Numbered from the stretch's first letter, positions 33,831-45,720 are shown. The stretch is DNA of 64,000 nt from Xenorhabdus poinarii G6 (GCF_000968175.1 NZ_FO704551.1:3472001-3536000); one strand, 5' to 3'. The notes: a model not told the origin generated them from the sequence alone. Numbers and translations: made by a program.

Positions 33831-35613
33831 AGGCTGTCTCATAATTTTTATCAAACAGATTAGCTATTCTAGCACGGATCGTGAAATGGTCGGTGATTGG
33901 ATATGAGGCATTCACATACCATATACTGACACCACCTAACTTGACTGTCTGCGGAGGATATGTTCTATAGTCATGATCATAACGCCGACCAATATATTGA
34001 TAGGTGATTCCCCAATCGACATTAAAGGCCTCCCAATCTAATTGATATTTAACTTGCTGCTTAGCTCTGCGAGTGAGTGGCTTATTATCACCGTCTCGTG
34101 GATCAACATACTGCAATGTTAGCTGGTGCTGGAATACACCGGTATCCATTGTTCCCGTCCACTCAGCGCCTGCGATTCTTGCCTTTCCAATATTTTCATA
34201 ACGGTTATTGGCGAAATCTATCAATTGATCGATATCGTTACGATAAGCCGATAAACGCCAACTAAGTGCCCCGGTCAATCCTTCAATGCCAACTTCCCAT
34301 TGTTGACTTTTTTCCGGCGTCAGATTTTCATTTCCCCATTGGCTATAAAGTTGACTCAGCGTCGGCGCCTTAAACGCTGTCCCATAGGCACTAATAAAAC
34401 GATAGCCATCCATAAACGTCCAGCCGATACCCATTTGTCCCGTTGTATTCCAATCATATTCAGAATGGCGATCTGAACGCACAGCACCTTCTACAATGAC
34501 ATCCTGAATCTTTTGCTGTGCCGTTAAATAGAATCCCGTATTATCAACATATTTTTGCGTGGGGATATGATTAGAACCAGCGGCCACCGATTCCCTTTTC
34601 CAATCAATCCCACTACTGATTGCACCATAACCAACCTGCCAGCGATTTCCCCATTGAACATTATATTGTTTCGAATCACTCAGACTGGAATTTTGGCCAT
34701 AACGACCGTATTTAGGGAAATAGTTGTTATCTTTGACATGACTGTAACTGGCAATGAATTGAGAAGAATAAATACCTTGATTAAAGTGAATACCAGTATC
34801 ATAGGTACGGTTGGACAGTTCACGCGTATCCGCCTCACCAAGACTCTGTGCGTCATAAGCCGTCCGGTTATTAAAACCATAGGTTCGGGCAAATCCACTG
34901 AGGTGCGCATTGATTTTATGATCCAATTCCAACCACCCCATTTTGCTCATAAAGCCATCACGATCTGGCTGGTGGTATCCGCCTGTTTTACCATCAACAA
35001 CGACATCAAACCCTTTGGTATAAGTATAACCTGCGGCTGTCGTTAATAAGGTATTCTCACCAATTTGTTGCTGTGTCGAACCATCATAGTTTTGATATCC
35101 GTTCGATCCTAGTCCGGCATTTAACGTTGTGCCCCGTTGTGCTCGCTTTGTGATGATATTGATCACGCCACCAATCGCATCAGAACCATACACCGCAGAC
35201 CGTGCACCATGGACATATTCTATTCGTTGTACCATTGAAAGCGGGATCTGACTAAAATCGGCCGCGCCGGTAATACCTGCCTGATTCAAACGAATGCCAT
35301 CCACCAGCACCAGCGTATGATTTGAATTTGTGCCTCGCACAAATAAAGAGGAATGTTGGCCAATTCCGCCATTCTGCGCAATATCAACACTGGGTAAGCG
35401 CCGTAAAACGTCAACTAAGTTATTCGATTGCCAACGATCAATATCCTCACGCGTCACTACCGTTACAGGGGCTAAAACAGAAGAAACCGGCTGATTAAAT
35501 CGATTAGCGGTAACCACTAACGAGTCTTGATCATCAGCAACCGCAAAATGACCCCAACTAGAAAATACCGCCACAGACGCAGCAGACAAAAAAAGCTGTT
35601 TTTTATTTATCAT
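33775..35613 (-). CDS. btuB: Vitamin B12 TonB-dependent outer-membrane receptor BtuB
   Basis: BtuB imports cobalamin through the outer membrane with energy from TonB. 612 residues: a signal peptide (cut expected after HFAVA, about residue 26), the TonB box DSLVVTANR, a plug domain ([20 protein letters not shown]), and a 22-strand barrel ending in the aromatic GSYSF, the outer-membrane insertion signal. The upstream 266 bases show no B12 box, unlike E. coli, where a riboswitch controls btuB. The gene overlaps murI. Confidence 0.96.
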   Translation of the reverse strand: MINKKQLFLSAASVAVFSSWGHFAVADDQDSLVVTANRFNQPVSSVLAPVTVVTREDIDRWQSNNLVDVLRRLPSVDIAQNGGIGQHSSLFVRGTNSNHTLVLVDGIRLNQAGITGAADFSQIPLSMVQRIEYVHGARSAVYGSDAIGGVINIITKRAQRGTTLNAGLGSNGYQNYDGSTQQQIGENTLLTTAAGYTYTKGFDVVVDGKTGGYHQPDRDGFMSKMGWLELDHKINAHLSGFARTYGFNNRTAYDAQSLGEADTRELSNRTYDTGIHFNQGIYSSQFIASYSHVKDNNYFPKYGRYGQNSSLSDSKQYNVQWGNRWQVGYGAISSGIDWKRESVAAGSNHIPTQKYVDNTGFYLTAQQKIQDVIVEGAVRSDRHSEYDWNTTGQMGIGWTFMDGYRFISAYGTAFKAPTLSQLYSQWGNENLTPEKSQQWEVGIEGLTGALSWRLSAYRNDIDQLIDFANNRYENIGKARIAGAEWTGTMDTGVFQHQLTLQYVDPRDGDNKPLTRRAKQQVKYQLDWEAFNVDWGITYQYIGRRYDHDYRTYPPQTVKLGGVSIWYVNASYPITDHFTIRARIANLFDKNYETAYGYRTSGREYYLTGSYSF

Positions 35614-35879
35614 AAGACTTGTAATGAGAATGTATATGTTTTCTGACGATGGCGTATTTTCTGACTATATAGCATAGATAAGCATCTAACGACCCTGTTG
35701 CTCACCATGATTATGCCACTATTGCTAAAGCGCCATGCTACGATGAAGACCTTAACGTGTCCAGAATGCCTCTCCATCAAAAAAAGAAGCGAATAAATCA
35801 GAAAACTGGACATCCTTTGTACTTTCCCTACAATGCCGCTCGGAAATTTTTCTTAACGTGACCATACGAGAACCAGATA
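35614..35879. other. Divergent btuB/trmA intergenic region
   Basis: 266 bases between the two divergent starts. I looked for the cobalamin riboswitch expected before btuB and did not recognise one. A minus-strand TTTTTTT follows a weak inverted pairing near 35783. No operator was assigned. Confidence 0.5.
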
Positions 35880-37001
35880 ATGCAGAATGCCTTGCCAACG
35901 GAAAATTATGAAAATCAATTGATGGAGAAGATCCATCGCCTGAAAGGGATGATGACCCCCTTTAGTGCACCTGAGCCTGACGTTTTCCGTTCCCCTGCAT
36001 CACATTACAGAATGCGAGCAGAATTCCGTATCTGGCATGAGGAAGATGACCTCTACCACATCATGTTTGATCAGCAGACCAAACAACGTATTCGTATTGA
36101 TCAATTTCCGGTAGCCAACCCGTTAATCAACAACATGATGCAAGCCATCATTAGCGGCATAAAAGACAACCCGGTATTACGCCATAAACTCTTTCAGGTG
36201 GATTATCTCTCCACTCGTAGTAACAAAATCATTGTCTCATTGCTGTACCACAAAAAACTGGATGATGAATGGCGTGAACATGCAACTGCTCTGCGTACTC
36301 AACTTATCGCCGCAGGATTTGATGTTCAGCTTATTGGACGCGCATCAAAAACTAAAATCATGCTTGACCATGACTATATAGATGAAGAGTTACCTGTTGC
36401 CGGTAAGACCATGATTTATCGTCAGGTTGAAAATAGCTTCACTCAGCCAAATGCCAGCATCAATATTCATATGTTGGAATGGGCGATCGACAGCACCAAA
36501 GATGCTAAAGGTGACTTACTTGAGCTATATTGCGGCAACGGTAATTTTTCTCTGGCGCTGGCACAGAATTTTGATCGAGTATTGGCAACAGAAATTGCCA
36601 AACCCTCCGTTGCGGCCGCACAATTCAACATTGCCGCAAACCACATTGAAAATGTACAGATTATCCGCATGTCAGCGGAAGAATTTACACAGGCAATGAA
36701 TGGAGAAAGGACATTTAATCGACTACAAGGGATTGATTTAAACAGTTATCAATGCGAAACCATCTTTGTCGACCCGCCACGCAGTGGGTTGGATGAAGAA
36801 ACGGTCAAAATGGTTCAAGCGTATCCCCGTATCCTGTATATCTCCTGCAATCCAGAAACGCTCTGCAAAAATCTGGAAACACTGATACAAACCCACACGG
36901 TCAGAAAACTGGCACTCTTTGATCAATTTCCTTATACCCATCACATGGAATGTGGTGTGCTATTGGAAAAAAGAACATCATCGCCAATAAACCAACATTA
37001 A
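35880..37001 (+). CDS. trmA: tRNA (uracil-54-C5)-methyltransferase TrmA
   Basis: TrmA makes T54 (ribothymidine) in almost all tRNAs, using SAM. 373 residues. The SAM site is [16 protein letters not shown]; the DPPRSGLD motif, the catalytic Cys in [12 protein letters not shown] and the general-base Glu in HHMECGVLL are all present. Divergent from btuB, as in E. coli. Confidence 0.97.
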   Translation: MQNALPTENYENQLMEKIHRLKGMMTPFSAPEPDVFRSPASHYRMRAEFRIWHEEDDLYHIMFDQQTKQRIRIDQFPVANPLINNMMQAIISGIKDNPVLRHKLFQVDYLSTRSNKIIVSLLYHKKLDDEWREHATALRTQLIAAGFDVQLIGRASKTKIMLDHDYIDEELPVAGKTMIYRQVENSFTQPNASINIHMLEWAIDSTKDAKGDLLELYCGNGNFSLALAQNFDRVLATEIAKPSVAAAQFNIAANHIENVQIIRMSAEEFTQAMNGERTFNRLQGIDLNSYQCETIFVDPPRSGLDEETVKMVQAYPRILYISCNPETLCKNLETLIQTHTVRKLALFDQFPYTHHMECGVLLEKRTSSPINQH

Positions 37002-37006
37002 AAACG

Positions 37007-37038
37007 AAAACGCCACAACACTAAAGGGTGGCGTTTTT
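37007..37038. terminator. Terminator between trmA and yijD
   Basis: AAAACGCCAC and GTGGCGTTTTT flank an 11-base loop. The stem has T-runs on both strands and serves the two convergent genes. Confidence 0.85.
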
Positions 37039-37064
37039 AACTGAATTGTTCTCAATAAAAACAA

Positions 37065-37442
37065 TCAACACCGATTTTCTGAAGTGAATATCGCTTGCTG
37101 CTTGCGTTTTTTCATTTTTAGGTAGATCCAAAACACTAAGGCCATGCTAATGATAACCGGCAGGAAATTAGACCCCATTTTTGGATATTCCATCCGAATA
37201 AAAGCGCTATACATGAACAAACCTAAGAAGAAGCACCCGACAGCGAGCCTTGGCAACCCTTGTGCCATTGGATAATTCAAATAACGTTGATGGAGACAAT
37301 ATAAAGAAAGAACCAATGCAATAATAGGGAAAATAGAAAAAGGGACAAATGAACTGAAAAAGGCTGAGAAAGTTCCGTTCGTTGCCACTCCGACTATAAG
37401 AGCCAGCAACATTGTGCTTTTATCTTGGCGGTATTGTTCCAT
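37065..37442 (-). CDS. yijD: YijD family inner-membrane protein (DUF1422)
   Basis: 125 residues with about four hydrophobic segments (LLALIVGVATNG, SIFPIIALVLSLYCL, LAVGCFFLGLFMYSAF, LPVIISMALVFWIYL) and a basic C terminus. The family is conserved next to fabR in enterobacteria, but its function is unknown to me. It starts 21 bases after the fabR stop, so the two form an operon, and a link with membrane lipid control is possible from context only. Confidence 0.9.
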   Translation of the reverse strand: MEQYRQDKSTMLLALIVGVATNGTFSAFFSSFVPFSIFPIIALVLSLYCLHQRYLNYPMAQGLPRLAVGCFFLGLFMYSAFIRMEYPKMGSNFLPVIISMALVFWIYLKMKKRKQQAIFTSENRC

Positions 37443-37463
37443 CGTATTGTTCTCCTTTCATGA

Positions 37464-38126
37464 TTATTCAGAGGATTTAGGACTCGCGTTAGGGACAGTA
37501 TTTTTTTCTTGCTCACGACGATACCAATAATAAGCGCCTTTGGAAATCATACGGAGTTGTAAAACCAAACGTTCTTCGAGACGATGCCTTTTTTCTTCAT
37601 CAATATCCAATGCTTCTGCACCTGCACTGAATACGATTGTTACCATCGCCTCAGCTTGTATTTCACTAAAGTGACGAGGCATATGCCTGGCTTGCTCAAG
37701 ATAGTCGGCCAATTCGGCAATAAAATGCTGGATTTCTCGTGCTACAGCCGCACGGAATTCAGCCGATGTCCCGGAGCGTTCACGCAGCAACAGCCGGAAC
37801 GCATTGGGATTGTTGCCAATAAACTCCATAAACGTTGAAACCGAAGTACGGATGACGCTGCCTCCTTTTGCAATGCGCTGACGCGCCTGACGCATTAGCT
37901 GACGCAACATTAAACCACTTTCATCCACCATCGTCAGCCCCAACTCATCAACATCCCGAAAATGTCGATAAAAAGAAGTCGGCGCAATACCAGCTTCCCG
38001 AGCCACTTCTCGTAGGCTCAGACTTGTAAAGCTGCGTTCAGCACTGAGTTGGCTGAATGCCGCTTCAATCAGGGAGCGACGGGTTTTTTCTTTCTGTTTT
38101 GCTCTGACGCCGGTTACGTTACTCAC
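37464..38126 (-). CDS. fabR: TetR-family repressor FabR
   Basis: FabR represses fabB (and fabA) and so sets the share of unsaturated fatty acids. 220 residues. The N-terminal TetR helix-turn-helix ([20 protein letters not shown], residues about 33-52) is almost identical to E. coli. The C-terminal tail after RREQEK differs. Divergent from sthA with a 207-base gap. Start [14 protein letters not shown] chosen as the first good ATG. Confidence 0.95.
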   Translation of the reverse strand: MSNVTGVRAKQKEKTRRSLIEAAFSQLSAERSFTSLSLREVAREAGIAPTSFYRHFRDVDELGLTMVDESGLMLRQLMRQARQRIAKGGSVIRTSVSTFMEFIGNNPNAFRLLLRERSGTSAEFRAAVAREIQHFIAELADYLEQARHMPRHFSEIQAEAMVTIVFSAGAEALDIDEEKRHRLEERLVLQLRMISKGAYYWYRREQEKNTVPNASPKSSE

Positions 38127-38333
38127 AACAATCCTGATCTATCTCGATTTTGTAATCAGGCAAATATAACAGATTCTGTCAGGTTTGCTGTGATTGTTCT
38201 CTTAAACATATTATTCTCTGTTTCCCTGTTTTATGTCTAAACAATGGGATAAAAACCGTGCAATCATTGGGTTATTACAATAAATAATGTTAAGATAGCG
38301 TTGTTATTTTGTGTAAAAACAGGTCATCCCTCT

Positions 38334-39731
38334 ATGCAACATACTCATTTTGATGCCATTGTGATTGGCTCTGGTCCCGGAGGGGAAGGAGCCGCAATGG
38401 GGTTGGTGAAACAAGGTAAAAACGTTGCTGTTATAGAACGTTACAATAATGTCGGTGGTGGATGTACTCATTGGGGCACCATACCATCGAAAGCGCTCCG
38501 CCATGCCGTTAGTCGTATTATTGAATTTAATCAAAACCCCCTCTACAGTGATAACTCCCGCATCCTCCGCTCTTCATTTTCAGAAATTCTGCGTCATGCT
38601 GAAGTGGTGATTAACCAACAAACTAAAATGCGCCAAGGATTTTATGAGCGTAACCGCTGCAAAATGTTTGCCGGGGAAGCAACGTTCATTGATGAACACC
38701 AGATCAAAGTCCGTTATGCCGATGATAGTTTTGATATCTTGAGTGCAGACAAAATTATCATTGCCACTGGCTCCCGTCCTTACTGCCCACCTGATGTCGA
38801 TTTTACCCATTCCCGTATTTATAACAGCGATACCATTTTGCAACTGACCCACGAACCACACCATGTGATTATTTATGGTGCCGGCGTGATTGGCTGTGAA
38901 TATGCCTCAATTTTCCGGGGATTAGGTGTTAAGGTGGATTTGATCAATACCCGTGATCACCTGCTATCCTTTCTTGATCAAGAAATGTCTGATGCCCTCT
39001 CCTACCATTTCTGGAATAGTGGCACTGTCATCCGCCACAATGAAGAATATGAAAAGATTGAAGGTGTCGAAGATGGTGTCATTGTTCACTTGAAATCCGG
39101 TAAGAAAGTCAAAGCGGATTGCCTATTGTATGCCAATGGCAGAACAGGCAATACCGATACGTTAGATTTAGACAATGTTGGGCTGGAAACCGATAGCCGG
39201 GGCTTACTGAAAGTTAATCGCGTCTACCAAACCAGCAATGAAAATATCTACGCAGTGGGTGATGTTATCGGCTATCCAAGTCTGGCTTCGGCGGCTTACG
39301 ATCAGGGGCGTATTGCTGCAAAAGCCATCACGACAGGTAATGCTGGTCTGCAATTGGTAGAAGATATCCCAACGGGGATTTACACCATTCCTGAAATCAG
39401 TTCAATTGGCAAAACTGAGCAACAATTGACCTCAATGAAGATCCCTTATGAGGTAGGCCGCGCGCAATTCAAGCATCTGGCAAGAGCGCAAATTGCAGGG
39501 ATGAATGTTGGCAGTATCAAAATCCTTTTCCATCGTGAAACAAAACAGATTTTAGGTATCCACTGTTTTGGCGAACGAGCTGCCGAGATCATTCACATTG
39601 GTCAGGCTATCATGGAGCAAAAAGGAGAAGGCAATAATATCGAATATTTCGTTAATACGACCTTCAATTATCCGACAATGGCGGAAGCCTACCGAGTTGC
39701 AGCACTCAATGGGCTAAACCGATTATTTTGA
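38334..39731 (+). CDS. sthA: Soluble pyridine nucleotide transhydrogenase SthA
   Basis: SthA (UdhA) is a cytoplasmic flavoprotein that reoxidises NADPH with NAD+. 465 residues. FAD motif [11 protein letters not shown] at the N terminus, the [15 protein letters not shown] segment in which the redox disulfide of related enzymes is absent (second Cys replaced by Thr, normal for SthA), NAD(P) motif [12 protein letters not shown], and a C-terminal dimer domain. The start at 38334 aligns with E. coli; a TTG at 38301 is the only upstream option. The 3' end overlaps oxyR by 9 bases. Confidence 0.96.
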   Translation: MQHTHFDAIVIGSGPGGEGAAMGLVKQGKNVAVIERYNNVGGGCTHWGTIPSKALRHAVSRIIEFNQNPLYSDNSRILRSSFSEILRHAEVVINQQTKMRQGFYERNRCKMFAGEATFIDEHQIKVRYADDSFDILSADKIIIATGSRPYCPPDVDFTHSRIYNSDTILQLTHEPHHVIIYGAGVIGCEYASIFRGLGVKVDLINTRDHLLSFLDQEMSDALSYHFWNSGTVIRHNEEYEKIEGVEDGVIVHLKSGKKVKADCLLYANGRTGNTDTLDLDNVGLETDSRGLLKVNRVYQTSNENIYAVGDVIGYPSLASAAYDQGRIAAKAITTGNAGLQLVEDIPTGIYTIPEISSIGKTEQQLTSMKIPYEVGRAQFKHLARAQIAGMNVGSIKILFHRETKQILGIHCFGERAAEIIHIGQAIMEQKGEGNNIEYFVNTTFNYPTMAEAYRVAALNGLNRLF

Positions 39732-40640
39732 TATTTTGCCAGGCACATCGAAATAACGCCCCATTTTCGTCCGAATCGCCTCTGCCAACTGCTCATAGCG
39801 ACCACGCAGAGGTGAACCGGGACGATAGACCAAGATGACGGATCGCTTAGGTTCCGGCCCATCACATTCCAAGTAACAAACACCATCACGATTTCCCTCT
39901 CTCGGAACCGACAAATCAGGTAATAATGTGATACCGCTGCCCGCAGCAACCATGTTACGCAACGTTTCCAGGCTAGTTCCCCTAAAATGGGTATCTTCCT
40001 TGGCCCCCGCCTGAAAACAGAATCCCATGGCTTGATCGCGCAAACAGTGCCCATCTTCCAGCATTAATAATTTCTCACCGGAAAGCTCATCCATCTTAAT
40101 TTTCGCTCGTCCGGCCCATTTGTGATCTTCATACACCGCCAGTTTCATCGACTCTTCAAACAACGGCACTTCAATAAATGCTTCCGTTTCTTTCACCAAC
40201 GCCAGGATGGCACAATCCAGCTTCCCACTATCGAGTTGCGCCAACAAATTTTGGGTCTGAGCCTCATGCAGATACATTTCCAATTTGGGGAACAACTTAT
40301 GCAGTTCAGGAATGATCCGTGGCAGGAGATAAGGGCCAATGGTTGGAATCAGGCCAATATGCAACGGCCCGGACATACTTTCACCTTGGAGAGAGGCCAT
40401 TTCTTGCAAGACTTTCACTTCTCTCAAGACAGTTTTAGCCTGTTCCACCAGTAGCAGACCCTGTTGGGTAAATAAGACCTTGCGACTCGTGCGTTCCAAC
40501 AACATCACACCAAGTTCATCTTCTAACTTGCGAATTTGCCCACTCAGTGTCGGTTGGCTGACATGACAAGCATCAGCGGCTCGGCGAAAATGCCGATATT
40601 CAGCCAGTGCTACCAGGTACTCCAGATCGCGGATATTCAT
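39723..40640 (-). CDS. oxyR: Hydrogen peroxide-inducible activator OxyR
   Basis: OxyR is the LysR-type sensor of hydrogen peroxide. 305 residues. The helix-turn-helix lies at the N terminus ([20 protein letters not shown]). The redox pair equivalent to Cys199 and Cys208 is in [13 protein letters not shown]. The start at 40640 (MNIRDLEYL) aligns with E. coli. The gene is convergent with sthA and overlaps it by 9 bases. I could not recognise oxyS upstream; an MFS gene lies there instead. Confidence 0.97.
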   Translation of the reverse strand: MNIRDLEYLVALAEYRHFRRAADACHVSQPTLSGQIRKLEDELGVMLLERTSRKVLFTQQGLLLVEQAKTVLREVKVLQEMASLQGESMSGPLHIGLIPTIGPYLLPRIIPELHKLFPKLEMYLHEAQTQNLLAQLDSGKLDCAILALVKETEAFIEVPLFEESMKLAVYEDHKWAGRAKIKMDELSGEKLLMLEDGHCLRDQAMGFCFQAGAKEDTHFRGTSLETLRNMVAAGSGITLLPDLSVPREGNRDGVCYLECDGPEPKRSVILVYRPGSPLRGRYEQLAEAIRTKMGRYFDVPGKISK

Positions 40641-40863
40641 TTCCAACCCCATTGTTGACGGTCAATATTTGACGAGAAAGCACGATATTTTTAGATATGG
40701 TCGTTATTATACACATATTAAGTCATTAACTTAACAGATGATAACATTAAGTAATTAATTGATTTCACTGTAAAAAACTTGAAATATTTTATCCGTATTG
40801 TATCTTCATTTAGTAAACCATCTTAAACGATATCTATTATATAAAAAACACAGTAGGGTATAT

Positions 40864-42060
40864 ATGAGACTGACACTATTAATTACCTTAATTATCTTTG
40901 TAGGATTGGAATTAAGAGTCCCAATATCATACTTACCCACAATGGCTGAAGAAGTCATTAATAGCCTGCATATAAGCACGTATTTATTCTCATTTTTAAC
41001 CTCCATTTACCCATTATGTTTCTTCTTTATCTCCCCTTTAGTTCCCTGGCTGGAGAAAAAGATATCGCTGAATAAAATCATTACGTTATCAATGACAGTG
41101 AGTATTGTTGCTTACATGCTGAGATTAGAACAAAGCGTCCCCATACTTATCGCTTCAACGTTTTTATTTGGCTTTTCCATCTCATTGGGCAATATATCAC
41201 TCCCTTCTTTTATAAAAAGACAGAGTGAAAATAAAATATCTTTATTATCATCTCTTTATACCGCATCACTCTATCTTGGCCCTGCATTGGCGACTTCACT
41301 GACTATTCCAATTAAAAATCATCTGAACTTATCATGGAATACCGTTCCTCTATTCTGGATGTGCATCCCTATTATTGCGCTAATCGTGATAGGGATATTC
41401 ACCATGAAAGAAGACAAAAAAGAAAAAATTAAAGATGTGCTATCAATAAGGGAAATTCAGAATGATTCATCTAACCCAAAAAACATAACGCCTGTAAAAA
41501 ACATTTTTTGTTATTCGATGGCGCTCTATTTTGGCATTTTATCCGGCATATTTTTTATTGTCACCGCGTGGATGCCAACCATTATTATTTCTTTTGGATT
41601 TAATCACGAAACCGCTGCCCTATACTCATCTTTATTTACTTACTCGGCCATCCCTTTCTCCATACTGACATCATATATTATCTATAAAACCAAGAAACAA
41701 TGGATCTACTTTGTTTTCAGTCCTCTCATTGTCCTATTTGGTGTTGCCAACATGATCTACTGGAAAGATCATCTGCCGCTATTTTTAATTATCATGGGGA
41801 TTGGCTCAGGCATTTGCACAGGTGTTGCTTTTATCACCCCACTATTAAGATTTAAGAACCCATTTAATGTGACAAAAACCAATGCAATGATGCAATCCAT
41901 TGGTTATCTCATTGCATTTATATCACCCATTTTGTCATCCTTTATTTTCGAGAAGACAGCCCAATGGGATGATGTACTTTGGCTGATTTTAGCGGCCTTA
42001 GCGGTGCAAACATTAATCGGAATCCCGCTTGGGAAAAAACAGTATTTAGACAATGAATAA
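40864..42060 (+). CDS. MFS transporter, CynX/NimT-like
   Basis: 398 residues with about 12 hydrophobic segments and a charged central loop (KEDKKEKIKDVLSIREIQ). The region MRLTLLITLIIFVGLELRVP resembles the CynX/NimT (cyanate or nitroimidazole transporter) branch of MFS, but the substrate cannot be told. The start is ATG 40864 with AGTAGGG in front; an upstream TTG is unlikely. Codon use is AT-rich compared with its neighbours, and the gene separates oxyR from argH, which adjoin in E. coli. It looks acquired. Confidence 0.8.
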   Translation: MRLTLLITLIIFVGLELRVPISYLPTMAEEVINSLHISTYLFSFLTSIYPLCFFFISPLVPWLEKKISLNKIITLSMTVSIVAYMLRLEQSVPILIASTFLFGFSISLGNISLPSFIKRQSENKISLLSSLYTASLYLGPALATSLTIPIKNHLNLSWNTVPLFWMCIPIIALIVIGIFTMKEDKKEKIKDVLSIREIQNDSSNPKNITPVKNIFCYSMALYFGILSGIFFIVTAWMPTIIISFGFNHETAALYSSLFTYSAIPFSILTSYIIYKTKKQWIYFVFSPLIVLFGVANMIYWKDHLPLFLIIMGIGSGICTGVAFITPLLRFKNPFNVTKTNAMMQSIGYLIAFISPILSSFIFEKTAQWDDVLWLILAALAVQTLIGIPLGKKQYLDNE

Positions 42061-42134
42061 GGATGTAGCATGGATAAAAGAAATGTCATATATATGAAAC
42101 AATTTTCATGTTACCGCTTACAAACAGAAAATTC

Positions 42135-42163
42135 ATTCACGCCTCGCGCTGTGAGGCGTGAAT
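42135..42163. terminator. Hairpin after the MFS gene
   Basis: ATTCACGCCTC and GAGGCGTGAAT form a perfect 11-bp stem around GCGCTGT. The T-run is weak on either strand, so termination is likely but not certain; it could serve the convergent MFS gene and argH. Confidence 0.7.
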
Positions 42164-42228
42164 AAATGCATCGTAAAAAATAACGACCATAAAATACAAC
42201 TCTTCTTTTTTTACAGGAGAGTTTCATA

Positions 42229-43611
42229 TTAATGATCTTTTCCGATTAACTGTTTCGCTTCTGCAATCGCTTGCTTCACTTGTTTTTGCGCTACGCCTCC
42301 TTTTGCCAGACGTTTGTCCAGACAAGATTGCAGAGATAAGACATCGTAAACGTCCTCAGAAATAACATGACTGAATTTTTGCAATTCAGGCAGAGAAAGT
42401 GCTTCCAATGCCCTACCTTTGTCAATGGCCATAACGACGACTTCGCCAACGATATGATGTGCTTCACGGAATGGAACCCCTTTGGCGACCAAATAATCCG
42501 CTAATTCGGTCGCATTGGCATACCCCCGTTTTGCCGCCTCTTCACAACGGGAACGTTTGACTTGAAGGCCATCCAGCACCAGTATCGCCATATGCAGACA
42601 ATCCAACCAAGTATCCAGCGCATCAAACAAGCCTTCCTTATCTTCCTGCATGTCTTTATTGTAAGCGAGAGGAAGCCCTTTCAACGTCATCATCATCCCG
42701 GTTAATGCGCCCTGAACTCGCCCACATTTTCCACGGATAAGCTCCAATGCATCAGGGTTTTTCTTTTGTGGCATCAAAGAGGAGCCGGATGTTACCCGAT
42801 CCGACAACTCAACAAACCCGGCTTCACCACTATTAAAGAAAATCAGATCTTCAGAAAAACGCGAAAGATGGATCATACTCATGCTCGCATCTGACAACAA
42901 TTCCAGGACGTGATCACGATCAGACACACTGTCCAGACTATTCCGTGTCGCGGATGCAAAACCCAACCATGACGCGAGTTGCTCACGATCAATGTCATAA
43001 GCTGTTCCTGCCAACGCGCCACTCCCTAACGGGCTGACATTCAACCGCTTTAAGGCATCGTGTAAACGATCTTCATCACGGCTAAACATTTCCCGATAAG
43101 CCAAACACCAATGTGCAAAAGTGACAGGCTGCGCTCGCTGCAAATGGGTATAACCCGGCATGACGGCATCTTGATTATTTTCGGCGGTGAACACGAATGC
43201 TTGTTGCAACTCAACCAATGCCTTCAGGATATGGGCAACCTGATCTTTGCACCATAACTTCAAATCAGTCGCAACCTGATCATTACGGCTGCGCCCGGTA
43301 TGAAGCTTCTTAGCTAAATCACCCACTTTCGTGATAAGTTGCCCTTCGACCCAACTGTGAATATCTTCTGCATCGCTTTGCAGGATAGCCTGAGGGTTGA
43401 TTTGCACTTCATTCAGCAACGCATTTAACGCCAGCTCCAGCTTTTGCTGCTCTTCGGAAGTTAATACCGCCACCGTGACCAATGCTTTTGACCACGCGAT
43501 TGAGCCAATAATATCCTGCTCTGCCAAGCGATAATCAAAACGCAGTGAATCATTAAATTGCCTGAACCGCTGATCGGCTGCCTGACTGAAACGCCCGCCC
43601 CAAAGTGCCAT
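42229..43611 (-). CDS. argH: Argininosuccinate lyase
   Basis: ArgH splits argininosuccinate into arginine and fumarate, the last step of arginine synthesis. 460 residues from [20 protein letters not shown]. The family signature [20 protein letters not shown] is complete, and TAHPTE-like confusions are excluded. An upstream in-frame start (43665) would add 18 residues with no counterpart in E. coli. Last gene of argCBGH, 71 bases after argG. Confidence 0.97.
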   Translation of the reverse strand: MALWGGRFSQAADQRFRQFNDSLRFDYRLAEQDIIGSIAWSKALVTVAVLTSEEQQKLELALNALLNEVQINPQAILQSDAEDIHSWVEGQLITKVGDLAKKLHTGRSRNDQVATDLKLWCKDQVAHILKALVELQQAFVFTAENNQDAVMPGYTHLQRAQPVTFAHWCLAYREMFSRDEDRLHDALKRLNVSPLGSGALAGTAYDIDREQLASWLGFASATRNSLDSVSDRDHVLELLSDASMSMIHLSRFSEDLIFFNSGEAGFVELSDRVTSGSSLMPQKKNPDALELIRGKCGRVQGALTGMMMTLKGLPLAYNKDMQEDKEGLFDALDTWLDCLHMAILVLDGLQVKRSRCEEAAKRGYANATELADYLVAKGVPFREAHHIVGEVVVMAIDKGRALEALSLPELQKFSHVISEDVYDVLSLQSCLDKRLAKGGVAQKQVKQAIAEAKQLIGKDH

Positions 43612-43682
43612 AATCTCGTTCCTATTCTCGCGATAAGTCTTGGCAATACATTTATTGCCAATCATAAATGGATACCAAAAAA

Positions 43683-44894
43683 TTAATTTTTGTTATTCAA
43701 TGCCCGGATACGTGAGGAAAGCGAATAAAGGCGAATAAACCCTTCTGCATGACGATGATCGTAAACCGCATCCTCGCCAAAAGTAGCGAATTCCTCAGAA
43801 TAGAGACTATTGTCTGATTTTTTCTGCACTGCCGTCACTTGCCCTTTATAAAGTTTAAGCACGACTTCACCACTGACCCCTGCGGCTAAACTTTCGGCCG
43901 CCGCCTGGATTGATTGACGCAATGGCGCAAACCAACGCCCATCATAAACAACATAAGACATTTCCAGCCCCAGTTGTTGACGCCATTTGAAACTATCGCG
44001 ATCCAGAACCAATTGTTCAATGCCACGTAATGCTTCCATCATGATGGTTCCCCCCGGCGTTTCATAACAACCACGGGATTTCATACCTACCAGCCGGTTT
44101 TCCACAATATCGATCCGGCCAATACCGTGCCGGGCGCCCAACTGATTTAATTCATACAGGCATTGGTACGGTGAAAGCGTCTGACCATTCACAGCAACTA
44201 CCTCGCCACGTTCAACTGTGACCGTGACATATTCTGCTTCATTGGGCGCGGCTTCTGGCGCAACTGTCCATGCCCAACAATCTTTATTGGCGGCATTCCA
44301 CGTACTTTCCAGCACGCCACCTTCGGTTGAAATGTGCCATGCATTTTCATCCCGGCTATAGATTTTTTCTCGTGTTGCCGTTGTTGGGATATGACGAACT
44401 TTCAAATAATCCAGCAACGCTTCACGGGAACGGAGATCCCATTCCCGCCAGGGCGCGACCACCTTCAAATGCGGTGCCAACGCGGTATAAGTACTTTCAA
44501 ACCGTACCTGATCATTCCCCTTTCCTGTTGCCCCATGAGCGACGGCATCAGCGCCCACTTTCAGAGCCAGTTCAACTTGTGCTTTGGCAATGATTGGACG
44601 AGCCATTGACGTTCCGAGCAAATAACTGCCCTCATACAGCGCACCGGTTTTCAGTACCGGATAAACATACTCTTTGATAAACGCTTCACGCAGATCGACA
44701 ACATGGCATTCAGACGCACCAGAAAGCAACGCCTTCTGCTCCACACCGTCCAGATCTTCACGGCTTTGACCAACATCAGCCACAAACGCAATCACGTCAC
44801 AATTGCCATAATTTTCTTTCAACCAGGGAATAATGGCCGATGTATCCAAACCACCTGAATAGGCCAAAACGATTTTTTTGATGTTTTTTGTCAT
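43683..44894 (-). CDS. argG: Argininosuccinate synthase (short form)
   Basis: ArgG joins citrulline and aspartate with ATP. 403 residues from [20 protein letters not shown], where AYSGGLDTS is the pyrophosphate-binding loop. It is the roughly 400-residue type found in many bacteria, not the 447-residue type of E. coli K-12, whose gene stands alone elsewhere. Here it lies between argB and argH in one operon. An upstream start at 44930 is less likely; AAGGTT precedes the chosen ATG. Confidence 0.96.
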   Translation of the reverse strand: MTKNIKKIVLAYSGGLDTSAIIPWLKENYGNCDVIAFVADVGQSREDLDGVEQKALLSGASECHVVDLREAFIKEYVYPVLKTGALYEGSYLLGTSMARPIIAKAQVELALKVGADAVAHGATGKGNDQVRFESTYTALAPHLKVVAPWREWDLRSREALLDYLKVRHIPTTATREKIYSRDENAWHISTEGGVLESTWNAANKDCWAWTVAPEAAPNEAEYVTVTVERGEVVAVNGQTLSPYQCLYELNQLGARHGIGRIDIVENRLVGMKSRGCYETPGGTIMMEALRGIEQLVLDRDSFKWRQQLGLEMSYVVYDGRWFAPLRQSIQAAAESLAAGVSGEVVLKLYKGQVTAVQKKSDNSLYSEEFATFGEDAVYDHRHAEGFIRLYSLSSRIRALNNKN

Positions 44895-44946
44895 AGGGGT
44901 AACCTTTTTAATTTTATTTATCTCAGCCACAGGGCCGTTCTCTCAA

Positions 44947-45720
44947 TCAAACCAAAATTCGGGTGCCGATCGGTATACCATTAAATAACGCAATCAACTG
45001 ATCCGCCTGTCGCCAACTTGCGATATCCACGGGTTGCCCAAGTGTTTTGGCTGCCGCCAGCGCGGCATTCACTTTAACAATCATGCCATCGGTGATAATG
45101 CCTTGATCAATAAGCTGTGCTATCTTTTCTGCTGAAATTTCCGGGATTTTTTGGCCTTGCCCATCCAGAATACCGCTGACATCAGACAGCAAGATCAAAT
45201 CGCCATTCAGCACTTGTGCGATAGCCGTCGCCGCATGATCCGCATTCACATTCATCAGTTCACCTTGTTCAGTAATACCAATTGAACTGATAATCGGCAC
45301 ATAGCCCACATCCAGCAAAATTTTCAGCAAATCAGGCTGGCCGGGTCGGGTTTTACCCGTGTGACCAAATTCTTCATCGAGTTGAGAAACCTTCACCGTT
45401 CCGCCATCCGCCAGACATAAGCCGATAACAGGCAAACGGTACTTGATTGCCCACGCCAACAATTTCTTATTGGCCGTTCCAGCTAACGTTCCGGTAATAA
45501 TGTCGATTTGCTCTTTTGGCGTGATCCGCAGACCTTGTTTCTTCACAATCGGCATCTGCAATTGCTGCATCAGCTCGTCAACCAGGCAGCCCCCACCGTG
45601 TACAATCACCAGTGGACGTCTGTGTGTTTTTCGGTATAGCTGTAATAAGGTAAATAACCGTTCCAGCGCTTCTTCATTGTCTAATAACACACCACCCAAT
45701 TTGATCACTAACGGCTTCAT
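44947..45720 (-). CDS. argB: Acetylglutamate kinase
   Basis: ArgB phosphorylates N-acetylglutamate, the second step of arginine synthesis. 257 residues; [10 protein letters not shown] and [13 protein letters not shown] bind substrate and ATP, and [13 protein letters not shown] and [11 protein letters not shown] are typical. It lacks the N-terminal helix of arginine-inhibited hexameric forms, so it is of the E. coli dimer type. argC is 69 bases upstream. Confidence 0.97.
   Translation of the reverse strand: MKPLVIKLGGVLLDNEEALERLFTLLQLYRKTHRRPLVIVHGGGCLVDELMQQLQMPIVKKQGLRITPKEQIDIITGTLAGTANKKLLAWAIKYRLPVIGLCLADGGTVKVSQLDEEFGHTGKTRPGQPDLLKILLDVGYVPIISSIGITEQGELMNVNADHAATAIAQVLNGDLILLSDVSGILDGQGQKIPEISAEKIAQLIDQGIITDGMIVKVNAALAAAKTLGQPVDIASWRQADQLIALFNGIPIGTRILV

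Noticed and set aside
34077-35046. Plus-strand open frames opposite btuB
   Set aside because: Shadows of btuB; no start signals.
35614-35879. Possible cobalamin riboswitch before btuB
   Set aside because: I looked for the B12 box and core and could not match them, so I report its absence as a finding instead of a feature.
40641-40863. Possible oxyS small RNA divergent from oxyR
   Set aside because: The region is AT-rich with no similarity to E. coli oxyS and no clear terminator before the MFS gene.
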